Assembly: GCA_025890175.1 (NCBI GenBank)
Contig: JANPYM010000007.1
Span: forward strand, 1,802,209-1,866,208
DNA length: 64,000 nucleotides
Reading direction: 5' to 3'
DNA from: Ciborinia camelliae
Taxonomy: Eukaryota > Ascomycota > Leotiomycetes > Helotiales > Sclerotiniaceae
Each line of letters opens with the position of its first letter. Within the stretch, counting starts at the first letter, position 1. Shown here in pieces: positions 1 through 8,248 of this stretch. Under the pieces are notes generated by a model, which worked only from the letters and a program-made list of their open reading frames with translations, did not search any database and was not told the DNA's origin. Position numbers and translations under genes: made by a program.

Positions 1-436
1 TATTAGGGTACTAGTCAGATAGTAATGAGATGGTTACTCTGTTTGGTGTCCGCAAATCAATATATTATAAAACTCGAGACATTCAAATTCTTTACAGTCC
101 ATAGAAGATGTGAATGTGTCACCATGTTGGATTTTTCTTTAACGGGTGAACTCAGGCATGATGCCTAGGGCGGATTCAGATAATCTGTACTATCCTCCGA
201 TAATTCAAGTTGAATAAGGAACATTGATTCACGGTCGAATGGGCTGATTTGTGATTCAATGCAGGGGTACCAACAACCCTCTAGAGAAGATTTGGTATCG
301 CTTTTCTAAGTTATAATCCTTCATTCTTCCAACCCAAATCTTCTGATACTATTCTAGCACATCTTTGTGAGACTCTTACTCCAAACTAAACCTCTCACTT
401 TATATCAAATAAATTTCATTCTACCGGCTCACGCAT
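1..436. other. Intergenic/upstream DNA, no gene seen
   Basis: No supportable reading frame or RNA gene. The last ~80 bases before 437 are CT/AT-rich, as is usual for a fungal promoter and 5' leader. Confidence 0.5.
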
Positions 437-856
437 ATGTTAGTAAACTATTCGTTGCCTAAAGCCCGACTAGTCATGCACATTCCAAAGGCAGACTCCT
501 CTTTGAACAACGAAGTTTTATCACTCGACACTCCTCTACCATCTTCCCCATCCCAAGCTCCGGCTCCGATCCCGAACAAACCTACGACTCAAACTACCGA
601 AGTCAAAACAGTCGGAACTACCGAAGCCAAAACCGCCCAAGAACCTCCAAATCCCACGGAGCCTAGTGACAAAGAATGTCTAGAAGCTCCTCAAACATCG
701 TCAAAATATATTTCCTTAAACGCCTTGGGCTATCCGGAACCAGAAAGTCCGAAATGTCTCGAAATCACCCAGGAGGAAGATTCGCCTGATTCCTCTCCTC
801 CAACAATCATGAAAAGGATTAAGAGTGCTCTGAAAATTGAACCAAACCAAAAGTAA
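437..856 (+). CDS. Small low-complexity hypothetical protein (139 aa)
   Basis: I do not recognise this protein. It is an ATG-initiated frame rich in Pro, Thr, Glu and Lys, with a stretch of proline-spaced residues at about 35-55 and an acidic/serine segment near 110-120. There is no signal peptide, membrane segment or familiar domain. A second in-frame Met (MHIPK, codon 13) could be the real start, because the context of the first ATG is poor. The frame ends at CAAAAGTAAGG, which also reads as a possible 5' splice site, so the true protein could be longer. Its composition resembles that of the neighbouring 1364-2590 protein, but I could not align the two. It may be a lineage-specific disordered protein or not a gene at all. 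Confidence 0.4.
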   Translation: MLVNYSLPKARLVMHIPKADSSLNNEVLSLDTPLPSSPSQAPAPIPNKPTTQTTEVKTVGTTEAKTAQEPPNPTEPSDKECLEAPQTSSKYISLNALGYPEPESPKCLEITQEEDSPDSSPPTIMKRIKSALKIEPNQK

Positions 857-1363
857 GGGCCTCTTGCGTTGATCCTGCGATCTTTTAAGTATAACATCAT
901 ATCTACTATGGAGGTTCTGCATGCTGATGTAGAGATAGGAGATCATCATATTTGTGGAAGTTGTATCTGAGGATACGTTGTTTGATAAATAAGGCAAGAT
1001 TGCTTGAACGGTTGAAATCTTTGGAATGGGGAGCGGTGATATTCAAGGTGGCTTGATTCGGTATGGAGGAGTTTGAATTCTAATATGAGAATCATTGTCA
1101 TGCCATGTTTTTCTTTCTTCAATTTTATAACCTGTCATCCCAAATTCATGCGCAATACATGACTCAAACTTTGACTCAAACTTGAATCAGTGCAGTCCTT
1201 TACCATGGATCCGCAAAGAAGGAAAAGGAAAAGATTCCTGGAAATCAGTACCACAGTATTACAACTTTTTGTTACGCTTCTCATTCCTCGCGCCCCCCAA
1301 AAAATAACTGGTTGAAAACAACTGCACATTATCAATACACAAATTACTAATCCAATATTCGAT
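857..1363. other. Intergenic spacer between two + strand hypothetical genes
   Basis: No coding signal is seen. It presumably holds the 3' end of the upstream gene and the promoter of the next one. Confidence 0.4.
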
Positions 1364-2590
1364 ATGTTTACCTGGAAACGCAAACCGCTGCCCACCACCA
1401 GCACCGACGAAACTGCAGAACCTGAGCTACCCAAGGAAGATCCTTCTTGTACTCCGGATCTTCCTCGTACTCCTGACTCTACCGAAACCAAGAAGTGGGA
1501 ACAGCTCTACGTTGATCACCCCAAAGATAATAACGAAGATGTTTGTGACGAAGAAGAAAGAACCCCAACCCCATGGCCCGATGAATCCAAGGCGAATATC
1601 AAACCACCCAAACAAGTACATTTTCCTGAATTCCCAAGCCAGATCATCGGCACTTCAGACTCTGCAGATCCCGAAAGCCCTAATGAACAAACCCCTTCGG
1701 ATTATATTCCTTGCCGTGCTGGACCGAGTAAGTTGGAAGACGCGCTCGACAACACTGAAGATAATAGCCACGGTTTCAGTGAAGAGGCAGCACAAACCTC
1801 TACTCCGTGGCACAATGGATGGTCCAGTCATTCCACCAATGCATTTGAAACGGATACGATTGCAAGGCCTAGCCGAGCACATTTTCCTGACGAAATCATC
1901 TCTAAGCAATCAAGCAAAACATATTCGTCTCAGGCAGAAGTCCACGAGAACTACTTGAGTGAGCATGACCTTGAACCCACTCTCACCGGGATAAAACATC
2001 ATAATGGTTTAGACAAAACAAAAGAGTTACTCGTTAACCACCTCATGGATCGCATGGATCGCATCGCTTGTATTAAAGGGAGCAGGAGCCGTACTCAAGC
2101 TCGTTCCAGTAAAGACCCCTTCCAGGATAACCGAAAATTCTACGAAGAGGAAGCAGATGCCTTCATCAAATTGGCATCGAACCTGTTCAGGATAGAATGC
2201 GTTTCTGGTCCATCTGTGAATGACTGGATGATCATGGGACTCGTGGATACGAAATATTTGCTGCCAGAGGAAGGGAAGAGGATGCCACATTTGAACGGAG
2301 AATGGATGTTTCTGTGGGATCCTGAAAAAGACGATATTATGACGAATGGAACATCCATCGCCGCAGAAACTACTCAACCCTCCTCACAGTGGACCAAGAA
2401 TTGTTCGCAGTTTCCAAATCTCATACCGACTGCTGAGGACTGGAAATGGTGGTGTGGAGAATGGAAGAAAGTGCCGGGCGCAATTTGTGAGTGGAAACCA
2501 ACGGAGGAGATTTGGCCATGGCAACGAAAATACTGGACCAAGTCTAAAGCTGTGAAGCAAGACCTAGAATTTGAGAGCATACGTCGTTAA
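1364..2590 (+). CDS. Hypothetical protein (408 aa) with internal repeat and Trp-rich C-terminus
   Basis: Not recognised. It is a single long frame from an ATG with no intron needed. The first ~200 residues are polar and probably disordered. They contain a diverged internal duplication of about 100-110 residues: an EE...TPTPWP element followed by VHFPEFPSQII is matched later by EEAAQTSTPW followed by AHFPDEIISKQ. The C-terminal ~150 residues look folded and are unusually rich in tryptophan (WMIMG, GEWMFLWD, EDWKWWCGEW, EEIWPWQRKYW). There is no signal peptide or membrane segment. The length and continuity against the surrounding noise make a real gene likely. The function is unknown and it may be restricted to this lineage. 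Confidence 0.7.
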   Translation: MFTWKRKPLPTTSTDETAEPELPKEDPSCTPDLPRTPDSTETKKWEQLYVDHPKDNNEDVCDEEERTPTPWPDESKANIKPPKQVHFPEFPSQIIGTSDSADPESPNEQTPSDYIPCRAGPSKLEDALDNTEDNSHGFSEEAAQTSTPWHNGWSSHSTNAFETDTIARPSRAHFPDEIISKQSSKTYSSQAEVHENYLSEHDLEPTLTGIKHHNGLDKTKELLVNHLMDRMDRIACIKGSRSRTQARSSKDPFQDNRKFYEEEADAFIKLASNLFRIECVSGPSVNDWMIMGLVDTKYLLPEEGKRMPHLNGEWMFLWDPEKDDIMTNGTSIAAETTQPSSQWTKNCSQFPNLIPTAEDWKWWCGEWKKVPGAICEWKPTEEIWPWQRKYWTKSKAVKQDLEFESIRR

Positions 2591-3199
2591 GGATCGGGAA
2601 TGTAATTCTCGTTGCACTTTTTAGATGGACTTATTGATGGAGGAGGTTCAAGTCGATGGGGGAGAAAATTTGAATATACATTTCTTTGCTATGAAATCTT
2701 TTAGATTGTTGTCTTGCTTTTTACAACCTTTGTATAATGTTGTTATAAAATAGTTCTACATACACTATGTCGATACAACAATACAATAAGGTCAATATAT
2801 AATATAGAGCGTTTCCTGAGGAGTAAATCAGGGACAACGTTATCACATATAATGGAATCATTTTGAAACTGGATATGAAGAGGTGCAAAAAGCTTTGATG
2901 AAATTCAACTATAATACAATCTTACAGCTGAGAGAACTGCGTCCATCCATCTTATTATCTCCTCCAGCTTCCAGCAGATGTAAATTACAGAAAGAAGTTT
3001 ACCCAAAAACCATCCACATCGCACATCTATTTCGCTGTCGGGTTGAAACGTAGAATTTGAAGAACCCAACCCCCACCTCGCCCCAAAAAAAAAACAAAAT
3101 CCCCCGCTCAATCCAACCAAAATTTCCAAAAGTCGGCATTCCTATCTAGGAGGGCTTTGACTTCGCGCTGCTATCTCAGCCTTCCCCAGACGAAACTTT
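2591..3199. other. Convergent intergenic region
   Basis: It lies between the 3' ends of a + strand gene and a - strand gene. The stretch near 3050-3090 (GAATTTGAAGAACCCAACCC) has a diverged counterpart at about 4925-4950, downstream of the 5026-5646 paralogue. The duplication that made the paralogue pair therefore extended into the 3' flank. Confidence 0.5.
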
Positions 3200-4192
3200 T
3201 CAACTTCGTTTTTCTCTCACACTGCGCCCCATTGCCATTCCGTGGGTACGATCCGATTGTGGGACCTCGTTGGTGTCTGCCACTTCGACAGGAGCAAACA
3301 ACTTGTGTTCACCATCCAGGCCATGATCAATTAGAAAATAAAAACTATCATTCGAGTTTGAAGAGGGTTGTTGGTAACGTTGCTGGGTAGCATGCTGGAT
3401 ACCTTGCCGGTTAACTGGCGTGGGAGAAGGCGGCAGAGAAATTTGGGAGCAGATGCTTGAATTGCATGAGTCCTCGGCGCTTTCATTAATGCCTCCTGAC
3501 GAGAGCTGAGATCCAGTATGTTGCGCAGGGTTGAAATAAGCCCCGCCTTGGATAGGGCATGTAGCTGTATCATTATAGCCTGCGAGTTGATCCGTAGTAA
3601 GATATTGGTTGGCGCCCTGATGTCCACCGTTATTGGGGGCCATATGAGTGGCTCTAGATGCTATCGGCTGGGACGAGGACTGAGAACCACCGTTCGATTG
3701 TTGATGATTCGCGTTTCGGGATGGTGGATATTGGGATCCTTGATCGCCGTAATTGAGGGCGTGAGGAGAGGTTCTAGATGCTTGATGATCAGATTGCTGA
3801 AAACCACTGGAAGGACCATAACCGTTGTCATGGGGTTGTTGTATATAACTCTGGCTGCCTTTTGCAAAAGCATTTCGATTGGGCGTAGGTTGGGTGGGGT
3901 ATACATTTGGGACTGCGTTGCTTGTCGGTTGATGACTACCTTGAATCGGTGAGGGAACTTGTTGCGCATCTGATTTGGGCTTCGCCATGGCAAAATCCAT
4001 CGAAGACTCAACATTTACAGGCGCAGATATTTTCTTCGTGTCAACCTTCTTCTTGGGCAAAGGCGAATTTGTAGACTGAGCCTCCCTATGCGCAGACCTT
4101 TCGGATAAAGTCAAATTTACTTGCGGACCCTTCATAGGCGTAGCTTGTGCCACATCAACCTCCTTCTTTTTACTTTTGCTGAAGAAACCCAT
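3200..4192 (-). CDS. Gln/Ser/Asn-rich hypothetical protein (330 aa), paralogue A
   Basis: Not recognised. It starts MGFFSKSKKKE, so Gly2 is followed by a basic patch. A Gly2 plus basic start is compatible with N-terminal lipidation, but that is speculation. The middle is low-complexity and rich in Gln, Ser, Asn, Pro and Tyr, probably disordered. Three stretches align with the neighbour at 5026-5646: the Lys-rich PKKKVDTKKIS segment (about 47-57), the AVPNVYP segment and GYNDTATCPIQGGAYFNPAQ. The pair therefore arose by tandem duplication and then diverged strongly. This copy is longer and has an extra C-terminal ~90 residues. No domain, signal peptide or membrane helix is visible. Confidence 0.65.
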   Translation of the reverse strand: MGFFSKSKKKEVDVAQATPMKGPQVNLTLSERSAHREAQSTNSPLPKKKVDTKKISAPVNVESSMDFAMAKPKSDAQQVPSPIQGSHQPTSNAVPNVYPTQPTPNRNAFAKGSQSYIQQPHDNGYGPSSGFQQSDHQASRTSPHALNYGDQGSQYPPSRNANHQQSNGGSQSSSQPIASRATHMAPNNGGHQGANQYLTTDQLAGYNDTATCPIQGGAYFNPAQHTGSQLSSGGINESAEDSCNSSICSQISLPPSPTPVNRQGIQHATQQRYQQPSSNSNDSFYFLIDHGLDGEHKLFAPVEVADTNEVPQSDRTHGMAMGRSVREKRS

Positions 4193-5025
4193 GATAGGAT
4201 ATATGCGTTGGTAATAAGTGTAGATGTCTTATTGGAGATTAAAGAATATTGACAAGTTCAAGTGTGTAGGTATTTTCTGCTTCCACTTTTCCCAGGAAAA
4301 CTCACAGCGAACAATTTGGGCACTCAAGCCTATGACTTTAACAGTCATAATGTCGGGGACGGGTGTAAATCACCGCGTACATGTATCAATGACTCGATAT
4401 TTACTAATATCAATCAACCACTACCGATTGACAGTTGAGCCATCTTGCTATCTTTGTACTATAGAGCTTTCTTCTCACCCGAAAAGGTAGGAGAGACATG
4501 GTGATGAGAAGGCACAAGTCACGAATCAATGGTATGCACTGAAAAATAGACTTGAAATTTTGGAAAAATTCACCGAAAATGCATTTACTAACAGCGCAAC
4601 CTAACAGAAAATATCACACAGAAAGATTTCCCCCTTTCAATACCTTTAAATGCCCATGTCCATTCATTACAAATGCCAGCTTTTGACCCCAAATACAATA
4701 CCTCTAAACGCTTTTTGACCCTCCATTACAAATAACAGCTTTTGATTTCCGAACCAATGGACAGATAAGACTCCCATTCCACACAAAAAATGACAAATAC
4801 CAATATCCACCACACATACCAGAACCGAAAACTTTCCATCCATCTTTCTGCATATCCAATGATTCCCCGCGCCTCTCATCCTCACTTCAAGATCGTTCTA
4901 GACGACATTTCGTTGTCTGTGAAGTAGAATTTGAATAACCCAACCCCCCAAGCAAAATGTCCTAAAATCATCAAGGGTTCCAACTTTGTGCCTTGTTTTT
5001 ATCATGATATTTCTTTCTCGCATCA
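4193..5025. other. Spacer between tandem paralogues
   Basis: No gene is seen. The right part resembles the 3' flank of paralogue A (see 2591-3199), as expected from a segmental duplication. A C7 run lies at about 4942-4949 and a G8 run at about 5092-5099. Confidence 0.4.
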
Positions 5026-5646
5026 TCAAATTCTTTCAAAGTTCGAATATGAAGGGAATGGGCAGCCGTTAACCGTAATGCCAAGGCCTACGGGGGGGGC
5101 TTCATTGATACGTGCTGATGAGGTGTAGGGTTCGGACTGTTGAGTATCTTCGGTAGTGTTGAAATAGGTTGCGTTTGGAAGATTGTATGCAGTTGCATTA
5201 TTATAGCCTGAGGATTCCCCGGTAGTAAAATGTTGGTTGACTTCAGGAATGTCGAGTGAGCTTGGGAAAACTGAAGCTTCGGTCAGTGTAGGGTGAGATA
5301 TTTGCAACCTCCTATCTGTGTTGCTATGGATTGTAGGATTGTCATTGCCTTCTTCGGGCGCATTTTGGTTATCTGCAGGCTCGCTGTCGTTTGAATACAC
5401 CGGTGGGACCGTTTCGCTTGTCATATAATAGCTTGTACCAATCGCTGGGGGCGGGCCAATGACTTGAGGAGAGTGATCGGGCATGTCCACTGGAGCCGAA
5501 CTATCCACCAGAGTAGGCTTAGATATTTGGCTCTTGTTAACTTTCTTCTTTTTCAAAGTCGGTCTTGATGAAAACTGGGCCTGGCTACGCGACTCTTTGT
5601 TGCCCTTGGAACTCTGCTCATGATTTGTTCTGCCGAATGGAGGCAT
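5026..5646 (-). CDS. Hypothetical protein (206 aa), paralogue B
   Basis: Not recognised. I chose the start MPPFGRTNHE at 5646 rather than an in-frame Met 33 codons upstream. The upstream extension is hydrophobic junk-like sequence, and the chosen Met sits in the same relative place as the start of paralogue A, with a shared CATGATAG context on the + strand. Homology to paralogue A is seen in the Lys-rich TLKKKKVNKSQIS segment, ETVPPVYSNDSEP and GYNNATAYNLPNATYFNT. It lacks the C-terminal region of A. It is probably disordered, with no recognisable domain. Confidence 0.55.
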   Translation of the reverse strand: MPPFGRTNHEQSSKGNKESRSQAQFSSRPTLKKKKVNKSQISKPTLVDSSAPVDMPDHSPQVIGPPPAIGTSYYMTSETVPPVYSNDSEPADNQNAPEEGNDNPTIHSNTDRRLQISHPTLTEASVFPSSLDIPEVNQHFTTGESSGYNNATAYNLPNATYFNTTEDTQQSEPYTSSARINEAPPVGLGITVNGCPFPSYSNFERI

Positions 5647-6663
5647 GATAGTAAGCAAACATGCAAGTGAAGTTGATAGAATATGCTCAAGGACGTATGT
5701 TTGGATGTAGGATGTATATGTGTATGTAATGTGTAGGAGAACCAAGTTAACACAAGCAGGAGTAGAGAACGCAGGAAGAACGAAGACACGAACTTAACTT
5801 TAGGTTCCAGTTCAGTCCAGAGAAACAATATCTGAAATTTACTCACATGAGAAGAGGATGAGATTCGACAGTAACTTGTATGATTAAGGTACAAGGTTCG
5901 ATACCTAATGATTCACGAAAGAGGAGTCCAAAATATTCGAAAATGATTTGTATGATGAGAAGTAAAGATAGAACCAAATGAAAGGTTAAATGATCATAAC
6001 CATTCGCAGGACCTTCCGTAGGTGAAGAACCTTAGATAGACAGAATTTCTAGATTTCAACAAATGTGTGTGGTTTGGGCAATGGTGATTTAATTGCTTCT
6101 CTACTACCCTCTCTGGGCTTAAGATTGGAAATCGGTGTCACCTCCTGCTTAACGACCACCCCCACCCGGAAATGTTTTCTAAAGCGTTCTCGCCAAGGAT
6201 GAGTCTTTAACTCAATGTGAATGTGCCTCCCGCACTTCTCGAAGTATTGCTTTGATGAATCAAAGAGAGCTTCGAGAACCCACAACGTAGAGTCGCGATG
6301 CAGGCCAGTCTCTCAAGGGGTGTTGATTGCCGTTCTTCATTACCCCTCATGAGATCCCCACATCTTGTCACAAGTATTTCATTGAGACACGAAAATAACA
6401 CGAACCAAAGTAATACGACAACTGCCTTCTCATCGGGGCTGACCGCTGTCGGTTGGTGTTGATTCCTACGAATGTCTCCCACTCTGTTGGGGGTTTGGCA
6501 GTAAATATAGCCAGGTGGGAGGGAGAGATGTTTCCAGACGAGGAGACCTTCGAATGAGTAGGTTAATCGCTCCCCCACAAAGCGCTAATTCAGTAGAATT
6601 GTTGTTCACGAGGCTGATAGATGGGACCAGGTTGCCAAATGCGTTTCGTCAAAAGTGCATTTT
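5647..6663. other. Intergenic DNA, no supported gene
   Basis: Short frames on both strands overlap one another and have no coding character. A short 14-base stretch near 6014 resembles the 3' end of 18S rRNA but is too short to call. Confidence 0.4.
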
Positions 6664-7517
6664 TCAAACCAGTTCCATTTCTCCCTTCTCAACATGCTCT
6701 TTGATATCGGACCATCTCGCAATCACAACTTCCCCTCTGCCAACATCTTTCACATCGTCCCCATCTCTTCCTCTTCCCAATACGGATATGCTACCACCAT
6801 CACCAGTAAACTCTTCATAACTTCCTGTACCTCTTGCAAATACAGCTGTATCTTCATCCGGACCACTGATCATAGAAATACCACCCGCCTGATCGTTTAA
6901 GTTCTGTAGTGTGGCTGGGAAGCTTCCTAGAAAACTCGACAAGTAATGGTTGTGTAATAATTGTTGATGTCTTGTGGCATAAGCGATTTCGGTCTCTGAT
7001 AATCTTGATCGAAGGTCTTTATCGCTCAGGTAATGTAATGTATGCGCATCAATCTATAATATACAAGTGAGCATATGCGCTTTTGCATTGCGGCTCCTTC
7101 GTACATACTTTTGCGATTCTGGCCCTGACCAATCCTCTAATTAGGTACTTCCATCTTTCCAACTCCGTCTGTACGCAAATGAGGCCAAAATTGGTCTTCG
7201 GATCCATGACTCCAGTCAATTCCTCGATCTTTTCGATTTGAGTTTTGATTCGTTCTGTAACGCGCTCGACAAGATTATTGGGAGGCCATCTATAACCTCA
7301 GCAGATGTCAGTCCGAGTGTAATCATAGATATCGCAAGACGCTCGAGGTCGTCGCAGGCGTTGAAAGATAGGATAAAACCAACGGTAGAATCTCTGGAGC
7401 ACCGCGCTCATTAATCCAGGCTCTTGTTAAAGCCTGTAAGTCCGCCTCGGGTGTGTTGAAATTTCTAGGACGCAATGCGTCCTCGAAAGGATCATTGAGA
7501 AATTCGTCGATATCCAT
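6664..7517 (-). CDS. SLD5: DNA replication complex GINS subunit Sld5 (234 aa, 3 exons)
   Basis: Sld5 is one of the four GINS subunits. Within the Cdc45-MCM-GINS helicase it acts at origins and forks. Exons are 7517-7384, 7289-7109 and 7053-6664, and the introns are 94 and 55 bp. The N-terminus has the family signature [20 protein letters not shown] (about residues 25-44). It is followed by [14 protein letters not shown] and [20 protein letters not shown] of the helical A domain, and by [10 protein letters not shown] after the second intron. The C-terminal part (about 175-234) fits the small B domain and ends [20 protein letters not shown]. Intron 2 has a canonical GTATGT...TATAG. Intron 1 must use a weak GTTGGT donor to join CC|A into Pro-Trp and keep frame, with a CTGAC branch site and TATAG acceptor. 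Length matches the family (~220-235 aa). Confidence 0.88.
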
Positions 7518-8062
7518 TGTTGCCTCAGATATAGATTCGAGTGTTAAAGGAAGGAAATGACTTCATATACCTCTGCCTGGAAGTGTGGAGCAAATTTATT
7601 GATGGAACAATTTGATGTCCCTTTTGATAATAGCTCAAGCGCCAAGTTGCGGGGTTGACGCGTTTAAGCGCGTCTGAAGTTATCAACCCCAAGAGCAATT
7701 ATTTAACCGACATTTAACCCCTGGGCTACTTCTATACCCCCGTATAAAAGGGTTGTGTTGAATCAAACCCTATTCGATAATTAATTTGGGTTATATAAGT
7801 ACATTATGTTGTTAAGTCCTTGAAATTATGCATTCATACAAATAAAAAGGTTAGATTTCAAATACTGGAATAGAATACAATATAAAAGTCGATTCAGTTC
7901 GGTCTCAAAATAGCGGAGCTTTACAATTCCTTCGCTTATATAGACCCATATATCGAGAGTGGAGACTAATATCCTCCAACAAAAAAAAAAGTATAAGGGC
8001 GAAAAAAAAAGATATAAATAATGATAACTACGTTATTATATAGAATCAATTAAAAAAAATGC
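7518..8062. other. Spacer between SLD5 and the U6 gene
   Basis: It contains the SLD5 promoter side and AT-rich DNA with A-runs near 7980-8060. No gene is seen. Confidence 0.4.
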
Positions 8063-8070
8063 AAAAAAAA
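8063..8070 (-). terminator. RNA polymerase III T-run terminator of U6
   Basis: Eight T residues on the - strand directly follow the U6 3' end (AAGCTACCAA then the T-run). This is the standard Pol III stop signal. Confidence 0.85.
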
Positions 8071-8218
8071 TTGGTAGCTTCTCTTTGATTGAGCGTGTCA
8101 TCCTTAGTGCAGGGGCCATGCTAATCTTCTCTGTATCGTTTCAAATTGACCACTATTGAATCGTTAGTTTAGATGTTGATTGCGAAAGCATCGGTAAATA
8201 CTTACAATGCCCGAAGGC
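8066..8218 (-). ncRNA. U6: U6 spliceosomal snRNA with an internal 53-bp intron
   Basis: U6 pairs with the 5' splice site and with U2 and forms the catalytic core of the spliceosome. Exon 1 (8218-8206) reads GCCTTCGGGCATT, which is the 5' GCC-UUCG-GGC stem-loop. Exon 2 (8152 to about 8066) reads TGGTCAATTTGAAACG, then ATACAGAGAAGATTAGCATG (the ACAGAGA box and the U2-pairing region), then GCCCCTGCACTAAGGATGAC and a 3' tail ending AAGCTACCAAT. Between the exons, 8205-8153 is a complete spliceosomal intron: GTAAGT donor, ACTAAC branch site 9-14 bases before the acceptor, and AATAG acceptor. Removing it restores the continuous fungal U6 sequence CATTTGGTCAATTTG. A TATA-like box upstream and a T8 terminator downstream support Pol III transcription. 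The exact 3' end within the T-run is approximate. Confidence 0.93.
8153..8205 (-). other. Spliceosomal (mRNA-type) intron inside the U6 snRNA gene
   Basis: The 53-bp insert has GTAAGT at its 5' end, CTAAC as a branch-site match and TAG at its 3' end. It sits between U6 nucleotides 13 and 14, between the 5' stem-loop and the conserved UGGUCAAUUUG segment. The flanking exons join to a normal U6. Confidence 0.88.
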
Positions 8219-8239
8219 GAAGATATTTGTTACAATTTG

Positions 8240-8248
8240 AAATAAATA
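8240..8248 (-). promoter_or_regulatory. TATA-like element of the U6 gene
   Basis: TATTTATTT on the - strand lies about 22-30 bases before the U6 5' end at 8218. This is the usual position of the TATA box in fungal U6 genes. Confidence 0.65.

Noticed and set aside
6010..6032. Similarity to the 3' end of 18S rRNA (TTCCGTAGGTGAA)
   Set aside because: Only about 13-14 bases match and the flanks do not continue into rRNA or ITS sequence.
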